Of a stretch of 64,000 nt of DNA, positions 24,675 through 32,248 are shown piece by piece. Origin of the DNA: DATARH01 sp963778385 (GTDB lineage: Bacteria > Pseudomonadota > Alphaproteobacteria > ATCC43930 > CGMCC-115725); assembly GCA_963778385.1 (NCBI GenBank), contig CAVZUA010000010.1, positions 62,001 through 126,000 on the forward strand, written 5' to 3'. Made by a program: the position numbers and the translations under genes. Under the pieces are notes generated by a model. That model was not told the DNA's origin and did not search any database. It saw nothing but the letters and a program-made list of their open reading frames with translations. Within the stretch, counting starts at the first letter, position 1, and every line of letters starts with the position of its first letter.

Positions 24675-25077
24675 ATGATGGAGATTGCAGAAAATCTCCA
24701 TCGCTCCGAACTGACTAAGCTCGAGCACGACGAACAGGTAGCCGAATGGATCCGGCTGGTCGAGCAGGAACAAGCCGAGAGAGATGCGACAAAGGAGGGG
24801 GAGCTTCAACTGTCCCAAGTTGGGACAGTTGATCGGGGCGGTAGGGCGCCTGACGGGAACCCGAGGGAGGGCGGCATTCGCGCTGCAGCGCGCGAACTGC
24901 ATATAGACAAAAACCAAGCCCATCGCGCGATGAAGGTCGACAGCCTTGCGCCAGAAGCGAAGGAGGCGGCGAGCACGGCGGACCTGCTGACGGTCGCCGG
25001 CGGTTACGGCGAAGTCGTCGTGACCCGCGGCGTCGCCGCCCAGCCAGATCGTGTTTGTCTGATGACCCGGCGGCAGC
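24675..25077 (+). pseudogene. Truncated ParB-like fragment fused to a module-1 tail
   Basis: The frame carries the middle of a plasmid or phage ParB (MMEIAENLHRSELTKLEHDE, WIRLVEQEQ, GGIRAAARELHIDKNQ, SLAPEAKEAA) but lacks the N-terminal arginine-box region and the C-terminal part. Directly after KEAASTADL the same frame reads LLTVAGGYGEVVVTRG, which aligns with the C-terminus of the 118-aa protein at 23370-23726 (AITVVGRGRLQVTRG). This looks like a recombination join between two genes; the frame runs on to 25292 without further similarity. Confidence 0.6.
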
Positions 25078-25089
25078 AGCGGCAAGGCG

Positions 25090-25278
25090 ACGGTGATCGG
25101 CGGGAAGGCGGTCGACACGCAGCGCGCTCGGTACAGCACCTTCGCCGAGGCTTTCGTGCCAAATTGGGACTTGGAGATGGCGGCCGGTCAGGAGATGGCG
25201 CACGTCCAGCAGCGGCGAGCGATGGGCAGAAAGAAAACCCCGATCGGGCCCGGTACGTTGCGCCCGGCGCGGAGGTAG
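25090..25278 (+). CDS. Island protein, second copy of module member 2
   Basis: About 62 aa (TFAEAFVPNWDLEMAAGQEM, AHVQQRRAMGRKKTPIGPGT), a paralogue of the 77-aa protein at 23727-23960. GTG 25090 is the first usable start after an in-frame TGA at 25060-25062; the sequence just upstream (GKATV) still matches the longer copy, so the N-terminus was shortened or initiates at another codon. It follows the ParB/module-1 fusion, mirroring the gene order of the first module. Confidence 0.5.
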   Translation, partial: TVIGGKAVDTQRARYSTFAEAFVPNWDLEMAAGQEMAHVQQRRAMGRKKTPIGPGTLRPARR

Positions 25279-25550
25279 TTCGCGGCGACTAAAGCGCAAG
25301 CCAGTGAACGACAATACGGCCGGCGTAACGCGACCTTTCACCGAGCGCCTAGCGATGACTGCGGGACTCGACACAAGACGGTGATCGCAGCAAAGGCTGC
25401 CCAAAAATGGACGTGCCTTCGTGCTGGTGGATATACAATCGGGAATTGTGAGATCGTGAATTTTGCAAACTGCTAGGAAGAATGCGCTGTGGATTATGCC
25501 GGCTGCGCCCATAGGCGCTGGGTGCGTCGCTGCGATAGCGATCCGCTGCT
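25279..25550. other. Intergenic region before the phospholipase gene
   Basis: No gene supported in 272 bp. The stretch around 25425-25475 is locally AT-rich (GGTGGATATACAATCGGGAA, GAATTTTGCAAACTG) and is the likely place for the promoter of the patatin gene. Confidence 0.35.
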
Positions 25551-27605
25551 ATGCCCGAGCTCCCGGTGAAAGGCCCGAGCCGATGGCGGTGGCGGTGGGA
25601 TTCCGTCGCGGGCCGCTTTGGAGATATCTGGAAGACGCTTGGACGCGCGATGCCCTCCGTTCTAGTGAGCGTCGTCTTCGTCTTCGTCGTGACGCAGGAC
25701 CAATCGACCGAGGCGCTGCGGATTTTGGCAGATCCGAACGACAAGTTTTCCACGGCGAAGATTATTGGGTGGGATGTGGTGGTCGCGCTGCTGTCCTGGG
25801 CAGTGTATCTCAGCGGGCGAGCGACGGGCATTCTGCAGGAAAAAAGCGAACCGATTATTCGCATAGATGATCAGACCGTCCACGGTTACGTCCGGGCTGA
25901 TCAAGTCTGGAACGCTGGCGTGGCGCTTCTATTGGCTGCTCTGACGCTGGGAGGTGCGTGCTTCGGCCTCGCGGCGGCTGTCGATTTCCAAGGCGATTGG
26001 CACGACGAAACATCGCCTGACTCGCTGCTGACACTAGCGGGCCTCGCTTGCGGGCTCTCTGCTCTGGTTATTTTCTTTTTTGGCTTCTACTACTGCACCA
26101 AAAGCAGGCTTGAATTGGTTGACGTCGAAGGTGGTCGAGGCCAGCTGCCACCGACCATGCGCAATCAGATCATCTGGCTGTTTGTCATTTGCGGAGCGGT
26201 GTTCCTATTCAATATTTTCTTACCGTTCGCCCCGGCGCCCTACGTACTCGTGTTGTTCTTTGGCACATTACTGGGGGCACTCGTCCTGCTGTTCGAGATC
26301 AGCTTCAGGTTGACCTTCAACATCCCGGCCTTCCTGATTTTGACAGCTCTCATCCTCTCCGGGTTCAACCTAGCGGATAATCACACCATCCGCACGCTGC
26401 CCACCGCGGCGCAGCCCACGGCGTGCACGGTACCCTATGCGGCAGAGGCTTTCACCAAATGGCTAGGCGCGAGAGGGGAACGCGATCATTTCGCCCGCTA
26501 TCCTGTGTTTATCGTCGCGGCCGAAGGTGGCGGTATGCGCGCGGCTTACATGACGATCGAGGCGCTTCGGGCGATCGAGACGCGGGCGCCCGGCTTCTCG
26601 GACCACCTCTTCGCCGTCGTCGGCGTCTCCGGCGGCAGCGTCGGCGCCGCACTGTTCGCCGCGTCCAGGCGCGGAGGGGATTGGGAGCAGTGGTCCCGAG
26701 CAGGGGCCGCCGCTGCAACTGCCCTTCAGGCTGATCTCCTCTCCCCGGTCATGACCGGCCTCCTTGGACCCGATCTCCTAGCACGGTTGCTGCCGTTCGA
26801 TGCACTCGATCGGGCGCGCTGGATCGAGGATGCCTTGAATTCCGCTTGGACCGGCGCCGGGCAGATGAGCTTGACCCAGCTTGGTTTCAGGCAGGCATGG
26901 TCGCCGGAAGCACGGGCGCCGGCGCTAATTCTGCTCGGCACGCGTGTCGATGGGCGCGCCGACCAGTCCGGCACGCGCCTCGCCTTCAGCCATGTCCGGT
27001 TCAAGGAGACGGGGCCCCAGACGATTTGCGATATCGCGCCGGGGCTCGAGGTGCCACTGCTGACTGCCGCCTTCGTGAGCGCGCGGTTTCCAATCGTGAC
27101 GCCGGCTGCAACCATCCCCGCGGCCGAAGGTCCTGTCCGTGTCGTTGATGGCGGCTATTTCGAGAATTCAGGCGTCACGACCGTGCTTGAGCTTCAACGT
27201 GAACTGGCCAGCATGCTCGAGCCTGCGCGGGCCGACCTCTTCGTGATCCGTATCAGCAACAGCGCTGCGACCACGACTGTCCGGTGGCAGGTACGGCCGG
27301 ACGCGGTGTCGACGTCTTTCAGTGAGGTCCTTTCGCCTGTCCGGGCGGCCTTGGGCACGCGTGATGCGCGCGCCGATCTCGCTGTAAAGGAGCTCAGCCA
27401 TGCCTTTCCGGCCAACCAACTCGGCGTTATCGAGCTGAGGCGCTCGGACGTGCCGGTGCCGCTCGGCTGGTGGCTCTCGACTTCGGCAGAGAACGAGATC
27501 GATCGGCAGATCGCCGCGCCGTTCAACAATGCCGCCTTCGAGATGGTTGCCGGGGTGCTGGCGCGCAGGCAACTGAGACCCGTAGAGCCGCAAGGCAGTC
27601 GGTGA
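25551..27605 (+). CDS. Multi-pass membrane patatin-like phospholipase
   Basis: A 684-aa protein. The N-terminal half has about seven hydrophobic segments (roughly residues 35-48, 72-88, 121-143, 159-182, 206-222, 228-250, 258-272). From about residue 318 a patatin domain follows: the oxyanion motif EGGGMRAA, the nucleophile elbow GVSGGS with Ser360, and the DGGYF aspartate motif (VVDGGYFENSG). It should hydrolyse acyl chains of membrane lipids next to the bilayer. Patatin effectors are known in anti-phage systems such as CBASS (CapV), but no cyclase is adjacent and here the domain is membrane-fused. It may be island defence cargo. Start ATG 25551; ATG 25650 is an alternative. Confidence 0.85.
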   Translation: MPELPVKGPSRWRWRWDSVAGRFGDIWKTLGRAMPSVLVSVVFVFVVTQDQSTEALRILADPNDKFSTAKIIGWDVVVALLSWAVYLSGRATGILQEKSEPIIRIDDQTVHGYVRADQVWNAGVALLLAALTLGGACFGLAAAVDFQGDWHDETSPDSLLTLAGLACGLSALVIFFFGFYYCTKSRLELVDVEGGRGQLPPTMRNQIIWLFVICGAVFLFNIFLPFAPAPYVLVLFFGTLLGALVLLFEISFRLTFNIPAFLILTALILSGFNLADNHTIRTLPTAAQPTACTVPYAAEAFTKWLGARGERDHFARYPVFIVAAEGGGMRAAYMTIEALRAIETRAPGFSDHLFAVVGVSGGSVGAALFAASRRGGDWEQWSRAGAAAATALQADLLSPVMTGLLGPDLLARLLPFDALDRARWIEDALNSAWTGAGQMSLTQLGFRQAWSPEARAPALILLGTRVDGRADQSGTRLAFSHVRFKETGPQTICDIAPGLEVPLLTAAFVSARFPIVTPAATIPAAEGPVRVVDGGYFENSGVTTVLELQRELASMLEPARADLFVIRISNSAATTTVRWQVRPDAVSTSFSEVLSPVRAALGTRDARADLAVKELSHAFPANQLGVIELRRSDVPVPLGWWLSTSAENEIDRQIAAPFNNAAFEMVAGVLARRQLRPVEPQGSR

Positions 27606-27865
27606 GCCGGGTACGCCGGCTTTACCTGGCCGGCCAGGTTGGCGCCATCATCGTACTCCCGGTGTAGCAATCCAGCGATTTTCGCGCTTGACGCAGAACC
27701 GCGCCAGAAACGGCGTTGACGAGTAAAATTTTACCCAGTTTGATCAGGTCTCCTTATAGCGCGGAGACCCCCGACGTGCCGGCAAACTCCCCCAGCAGTT
27801 CCAGGCCTGACCATTTCAGCATCTGGCCGGCGAACAACGAGCCGATCCTCGTCACCACTGAAAAA

Positions 27866-28192
27866 ATGCGTCCGATGACGGTGCACTTGCCGGCGCCCGA
27901 CGGGTCCAACGCGATCGCAATCGAACACGTCGACGGTGGCCCTGTCTTCGCGAAGCCCGGCGAGCACCGCGGCAATAGACGCCAGTACGACAGCATAGCG
28001 CCGCGACAAGCCCTTCTCTGGGCGCCTAGTACGGGCAGGTACGGGAAGATGGCCGCTACGCTCATGGCCATGACGGTGGTCTCACCTGGGGGCGGGCGAG
28101 TGCGAGTCACGCGCGTCATTTGCAGGGGCACGCCCCCGGACAAGCACTTTGAAATCGTGAAGCGGATACCGATCAGCGGCGGCTCGGCGTAA
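27866..28192 (+). CDS. Island protein, third relative of module member 1
   Basis: About 108 aa from ATG 27866 (MRPMTVHLPAPDGSNAIAIE); the frame is open upstream to a TTG at 27716. Its IEHVDGG-x-VFAKPGEH and LLWAPSTGRYGKMAATLMAM segments align with LEHADGHGVLRIKPG and VLWAPGEGGHGAVAASAMAI of the 118-aa protein at 23370-23726. It is a diverged paralogue placed after the phospholipase gene. Function unknown. Confidence 0.5.
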   Translation: MRPMTVHLPAPDGSNAIAIEHVDGGPVFAKPGEHRGNRRQYDSIAPRQALLWAPSTGRYGKMAATLMAMTVVSPGGGRVRVTRVICRGTPPDKHFEIVKRIPISGGSA

Positions 28193-28278
28193 AAGCGAAG
28201 TCTCGATTCATCGAGGCGGCGATTCGCCAAGGCCGGATACGTGGCGCAATAGGCACGTATTGCCCGGCGGCGCAGAGC

Positions 28279-28530
28279 CTATTGGTTGACCATAGGCCGC
28301 GGCATCCAATACTCGTCGGGTTCGCCGCGCTCGCGCACCTGAGTCGGGCCACCAAACAGCGATAGGTCTGTGACGATGACGGTCGCGCCGTCACGAAACG
28401 CTTTGCACACGCCTGATGTCAGCGCTGGCATCAGGAAGCGCATGACGGCCGTCCGATCGTCCTGCTGCATCAAATCGATGGCCTTTTCGATCGTCGCGCG
28501 ATTGGTGCACCCGATCGACCCTGGGCGCCA
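28279..28530 (-). pseudogene. Probable frameshifted small secreted protein gene
   Basis: The minus-strand frame GCTNRATIEKAIDLMQQDDR, then TAVMRFLMPALTSG ... EPDEYWMPRPMVNQ, looks like a conserved small protein, but it has no start codon with a sensible N-terminus. In the neighbouring frame just upstream a signal-peptide-like stretch (KNVVAAATLAP) occurs. One frameshift near 28510 would join them. It could instead start internally at ATG 28470. Confidence 0.35.
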
Positions 28531-28576
28531 ATGTCGCGGCGGCGACGACGTTCTTACGCGCGATCGGTCAATTTGC

Positions 28577-28611
28577 TGGACATTAATACGAACACAATTA
28601 TATTGTTGTGT
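28577..28611 (+). promoter_or_regulatory. Promoter with overlapping palindromic operator
   Basis: TGGACA (28577-28582) and TATATT (28599-28604) are 16 bp apart and form a plausible sigma-70 promoter. The -10 box lies between the half sites of an inverted repeat, ACACAA (28592-28597) and TTGTGT (28606-28611). Transcription would begin within a few bases of the ATG at 28614, giving a leaderless mRNA. The XRE-HTH protein of the same operon is the natural candidate to bind the palindrome. Confidence 0.55.
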
Positions 28612-28613
28612 CG

Positions 28614-29081
28614 ATGATACCTGCCTTGATCGATCTTGGAGCGCCAGCGCCCTGGCCGGTACTACCGCCGGGGGTCCACGATGCAACGCTGGCGGAGATC
28701 GAAGAGCGCTTCGCGACTACCCCGCATCGGCGGGCATTGTTCGGCGGATTTGAGAGGGTTGTGCAAGCGCTGGCGGTCGCTGGATGCAGGACAGTCTACC
28801 TCGATGGCAGCTTTGTCACCGGGAAGCCCCATCCGGATGACTTTGACGGCTGCTGGGAACTCACGGGCGTCGATCCCACACGTCTCGACCCGGTGTTGTT
28901 GCGCTTCGAGAACAAGCGAGAAGCGCAGAAGCGCAAGTTTCAGGGAGAAATGTTCATCGCTCAGGCCTCGGGTTCGCCCGGCGTTGCCTTCGTGGAATTT
29001 TTTCAGATCGAGAAATTTTCCGGTCTCCCGAAGGGCATCATCCGGATCCGGCTCCCCGATTTCGAAGGACCGGCATCATGA
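28614..29081 (+). CDS. Minimal nucleotidyltransferase-like protein (DUF6932-like)
   Basis: A 155-aa protein. The motif VYLDGSFVTGKPHPDDFDG has the G-S ... D-D-x-D arrangement of minimal nucleotidyltransferases, and the protein resembles the DUF6932 family. Such proteins may transfer nucleotides to a partner protein or tRNA. ATG 28614 is preferred; GTG 28608 lies two codons upstream. The TGA at 29079-29081 overlaps the ATG of the XRE/peptidase gene, so the pair is translated together, as in MNT-HEPN and similar toxin-antitoxin or defence pairs, though no HEPN protein is present here. Confidence 0.72.
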   Translation: MIPALIDLGAPAPWPVLPPGVHDATLAEIEERFATTPHRRALFGGFERVVQALAVAGCRTVYLDGSFVTGKPHPDDFDGCWELTGVDPTRLDPVLLRFENKREAQKRKFQGEMFIAQASGSPGVAFVEFFQIEKFSGLPKGIIRIRLPDFEGPAS

Positions 29082-30337
29082 TCACGAACGAAAAGCAGTT
29101 CCGGTCGACCCGCTTGCTTATCGACCGTATGCGGGCTGGCCTTGCCACACTCGACGCGACTTCGGACGTCCATCCGATATTCGTGAAGGCCCAGCGCTCG
29201 GCGCTTATCAGCCAGATCGACGAGCTGGAAGAGGATGTGGCGCTGTATGAAGCGCTACGCTCCGGCCAGATTCGCAACTTCAACGCAGAAGGACTGCATG
29301 ACCTCCCCGACATCCTGATTCGGGCGCGGATCGCGCGCGGAATGAGCCAGAAGGAACTGGCAGACTTTCTCGGTCTGAAGGAACAGCAAATCCAGCGTTA
29401 CGAGGCCGAGCGCTATCGCTCGGCGAGCCTCGATCGTTTGATCGAAATCGCTGATGCCTTAAGCGTGCGGATCAGCGAACGCGGTGAGCTACTCGGCGAC
29501 GGCCAACTTGGGGGGATCGATCCAAACGTACGGACGGCATTCCCGACCGCGGAAATGTTCAAGAGGGGGTGGTTCGAGGATTTCTCTGGCTCACTCGCTG
29601 ATGCCCGCAAGGCGGCTGGTGAGCTCATCCCACAGTTTTTCCGTAATGCCGGTGCGCAATGGGCGCCGGCTGCGCTCCATCGGAAGTCGGTGCGCGCGAC
29701 AGGACAGGTGCATGAGCCCGCAATGGCGGCGTGGGAGGCGCGGGTGTTGACGGTTGCCAACCGTCACCCTCCGGCCCGCGTATTCGAGCCTGCCGGGGCG
29801 AGCCCGGAATGGATAAAGGCTCTTGTGCATTTGAGTGCCCAGCCTGATGGACCGAAGCGTGTCGAAGATCACCTGCGATCGGTGGGCGTAGTACTGGTGA
29901 TCGAGCCGCACCTGCCGGGCACGTTGCTCGACGGTGCGGCGCTACGCAGCGGACTGAACATCGCGATCATCGGAATGACCTTGCGGCACGATCGGCTCGA
30001 TAATTTCTGGTTCACGCTATTGCATGAGGTCGCCCATCTGGTGCTGCACATCGACGGCGAGTTCACGGCGATATTCGATGATACCGAGAGCCCCGCCGGC
30101 TCGAAAATCGAAACCGAAGCGGACCGGTTCGCCCAGGAAGCCCTGCTACCATCAGACGTCTGGCACACCTGTATGTCGCGGTTTACACGGACTGAAAAGG
30201 CTCTGCTAACCGATGCCAAGCGTCTTGGCATTAGTCCGGCGATCATCGCTGGCCGCATTCGGCGCGAGGCGAATGACTACACTCTGCTGCGTAGTCTTGT
30301 GGGTGCGGGCGAGCCACGGCGGCAGCTCATCCAATGA
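29078..30337 (+). CDS. XRE-family HTH regulator fused to ImmA/IrrE-type metallopeptidase
   Basis: A 419-aa protein. After a helical N-terminus (residues about 1-70), an XRE HTH spans DILIRARIARGMSQKELADF to LDRLIEIADAL. The C-terminal half has a zinc peptidase motif HEVAHLVLH with a downstream ETEADRFAQEALLP third-ligand helix, typical of ImmA/IrrE. These two-domain proteins sense damage or infection and cleave or displace a repressor. It is coupled by ATGA to genes on both sides and probably regulates its own operon through the ACACAA/TTGTGT palindrome. Confidence 0.88.
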   Translation: MITNEKQFRSTRLLIDRMRAGLATLDATSDVHPIFVKAQRSALISQIDELEEDVALYEALRSGQIRNFNAEGLHDLPDILIRARIARGMSQKELADFLGLKEQQIQRYEAERYRSASLDRLIEIADALSVRISERGELLGDGQLGGIDPNVRTAFPTAEMFKRGWFEDFSGSLADARKAAGELIPQFFRNAGAQWAPAALHRKSVRATGQVHEPAMAAWEARVLTVANRHPPARVFEPAGASPEWIKALVHLSAQPDGPKRVEDHLRSVGVVLVIEPHLPGTLLDGAALRSGLNIAIIGMTLRHDRLDNFWFTLLHEVAHLVLHIDGEFTAIFDDTESPAGSKIETEADRFAQEALLPSDVWHTCMSRFTRTEKALLTDAKRLGISPAIIAGRIRREANDYTLLRSLVGAGEPRRQLIQ

Positions 30338-31437
30338 AGGGTGCCCAGCTGATGGTCATCACTACGACACACTATGTGCCTGTCCTGAAATGGCGGCTGG
30401 GGGAATATCAGGCGCTCTCGCGACTTGGTGACGCGCAGAAAGCGCGGGTCGTGCCGCTAATCGAGGTGACGCCACCCGACTTCGATTTCGAGGAGTGGAA
30501 GCCCAAGAAGACGATCGACGAGCACCTGAAGAAGTTCGGTGTCAGGCTGAAGCAGAAGTGGGGCGAACGCCCTGCACTGCTGGACGCCGGGCTCCTTGAT
30601 CCCACGGCGCGTATGAGGGACGGTGCGCATCCGCTCTCCTGGCTGATGGAGCAGGTTCGCCCGAGTGGCGCGAAGCTGCTCCCGGTAACCAGCTTTGACC
30701 GGGATGCCGAATATCAGAGTGCTGTTCGCCTCGCGCATGCGGTCGATGGGCGTGGCGCAGTATTGCGCTGCAGCCTGGAGGACGCGGCCGATATGGATTT
30801 CGCCGCCAACGTCGAGGCGTTGGCCGAGACGCTTGAGTTAGAGGTCGTTGACTTCGACATCATGATCGACCTCAAGTCGCCGAACTTTGAGCCCCTCGAT
30901 GGGCTGGCTGCGCTTCTATCTAGCGTTTTATCTGGATCGTCAGCGTTCGACGCTGCCCGTAGTGTGACGATCGTGGCGACGGCCTTCCCGCTGTCGATGG
31001 CGGAGGTGAGCGGACCGATCCAGTTCTTCAGCCGCCGGGAATGGCTGCTTTACAAGATGCTAATAGGCATGATGGCGGCGGGCACCCGACGCCCCTCGTT
31101 CGGCGACTATGCCATCGCCTCCCCTGAACTCCCGCAGGGCGATATGCGCCTGCTCAAACCATCGGCGACGGTGCGCTACACGATCGACGACGGATGGACT
31201 ATCGCTAAAGGGGCGAACGTCCGCGACAACGGTTTCGAGCAATATCGGGGCTGCTGCGGGCTGGTGACGAAGTCTGCGTCGTATCTTGGCGCCGGCTTCT
31301 CACCGGGCAGCGATTATATCGAGCGCTGCCGATCAGGTACGGCGAAGACGGGCAACCTCAGTACCTGGCGATGGGTTGGGACCAACCACCATATGACGAA
31401 GGTCGTCTACGATCTCGCCAGTTTCTACGGGTCTTGA
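30334..31437 (+). CDS. Beta family protein (T4 beta / sce7725-like)
   Basis: A 367-aa protein. The opening HYVPVLKWRLGEYQALSRL followed by VVPLIEVTPPDFDFE, the central VDFDIMIDLKSP strand and the C-terminal WRWVGTNHHMTKVVYDLASF identify the 'beta protein' family, known from phage T4 and from many bacterial islands; sce7725 proteins belong to the same group. The biochemical role is not established to my knowledge. The ATG overlaps the TGA of the regulator gene; an internal ATG 30352 is another possible start. Its 3' end overlaps the convergent sce7726-type gene by 80 bp. Confidence 0.8.
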   Translation: MKGAQLMVITTTHYVPVLKWRLGEYQALSRLGDAQKARVVPLIEVTPPDFDFEEWKPKKTIDEHLKKFGVRLKQKWGERPALLDAGLLDPTARMRDGAHPLSWLMEQVRPSGAKLLPVTSFDRDAEYQSAVRLAHAVDGRGAVLRCSLEDAADMDFAANVEALAETLELEVVDFDIMIDLKSPNFEPLDGLAALLSSVLSGSSAFDAARSVTIVATAFPLSMAEVSGPIQFFSRREWLLYKMLIGMMAAGTRRPSFGDYAIASPELPQGDMRLLKPSATVRYTIDDGWTIAKGANVRDNGFEQYRGCCGLVTKSASYLGAGFSPGSDYIERCRSGTAKTGNLSTWRWVGTNHHMTKVVYDLASFYGS

Positions 31438-31990
31438 GCGTCTCGCGCACGGCACGGCGCAAACGGGTGATGGGAAGTGCAGCGACGAGCTGAGCGTAAA
31501 GTATCGCGCGTGGTGACCGCAAAAGCGCCTCGTCGACACCGAGCTGTCGAAGCAACTCCGCGACCTCGGCATGCCAAAGCAGCCGCGTCAAGCTCATCGG
31601 ATCGAGGCCGCGATTGATCTTCTCGTCGCGAAGTCGCCGAAAGGCGACTGTGCCTTTCGCGGTCCTGCAGGCCTCGACGACGCCCCACCAATCGGGAAGC
31701 AGCCTAACACTGGCGTCTAAGTGGCGTTCGGTAGCGATGAGCGTTGCGAGGTCGACAACGCAACCATAGGCGGATGCCTGGCGCGGAAGCCGGAACAGCG
31801 TATCCGCTTCGGCTTTAATCTCGATCCCGCGAATGTGCCCGTTAATCACAGCGATATCGACGCGCGCCGCACCGTGGGATAGGCCGAGTTCCTCGACGAT
31901 CAATGTGTCAGGACACGAGCGGGCACGCGCCAGCAATCGCGATTTAATGGCCGTCCGGATGTCGATGTCTCGAAGCGTCGCCATACGCAA
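31358..31990 (-). CDS. sce7726-type predicted PD-(D/E)XK nuclease
   Basis: A 210-aa protein. The segment RVDIAVINGHIRGIEIKAEA, continuing DTLFRLPRQASAYG, has the D ... E-x-K pattern of PD-(D/E)XK nucleases and matches the sce7726 family. sce7726 genes are usually found beside sce7725/beta-type genes, as here, though in this island the gene is convergent with its partner and their 3' ends overlap by 80 bp. A nuclease role is predicted from the fold; the target is unknown. Confidence 0.78.
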   Translation of the reverse strand: MRMATLRDIDIRTAIKSRLLARARSCPDTLIVEELGLSHGAARVDIAVINGHIRGIEIKAEADTLFRLPRQASAYGCVVDLATLIATERHLDASVRLLPDWWGVVEACRTAKGTVAFRRLRDEKINRGLDPMSLTRLLWHAEVAELLRQLGVDEALLRSPRAILYAQLVAALPITRLRRAVRETLKTRRNWRDRRRPSSYGGWSQPIARY

Positions 31991-32248
31991 TTGCTAACAA
32001 CGAGACGCGATACGCGCAACTTGAGGCCCTTAACTGCCCGAAAGGAAAGACCACGATAAGGAACATAATGGATTGCGATGTGAGGAATCGGGCCCCATGG
32101 GCGGGTGGCAGGGCTTCGGTGTCGAACTCCATCTATCACCGCGGCGATGGCGCAGACCAGCCATGCGATTTGTTGCCCAGATCGTTGCCCAGATAAGTTT
32201 GGTTCTGGTGAACTGGTTTCAAAACATTAGGTAAGACATTGAAAAATT
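31991..32248. repeat. Right end of the island with GTTGCCCAG sites
   Basis: No gene in 258 bp. TGTTGCCCAG (32171-32180) and CGTTGCCCAG (32183-32192) form a direct pair that matches the left-end arm-type sites, about 60-80 bp from the right attachment repeat. The upstream part should contain the promoter of the leftward sce7726-type gene. Confidence 0.55.
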
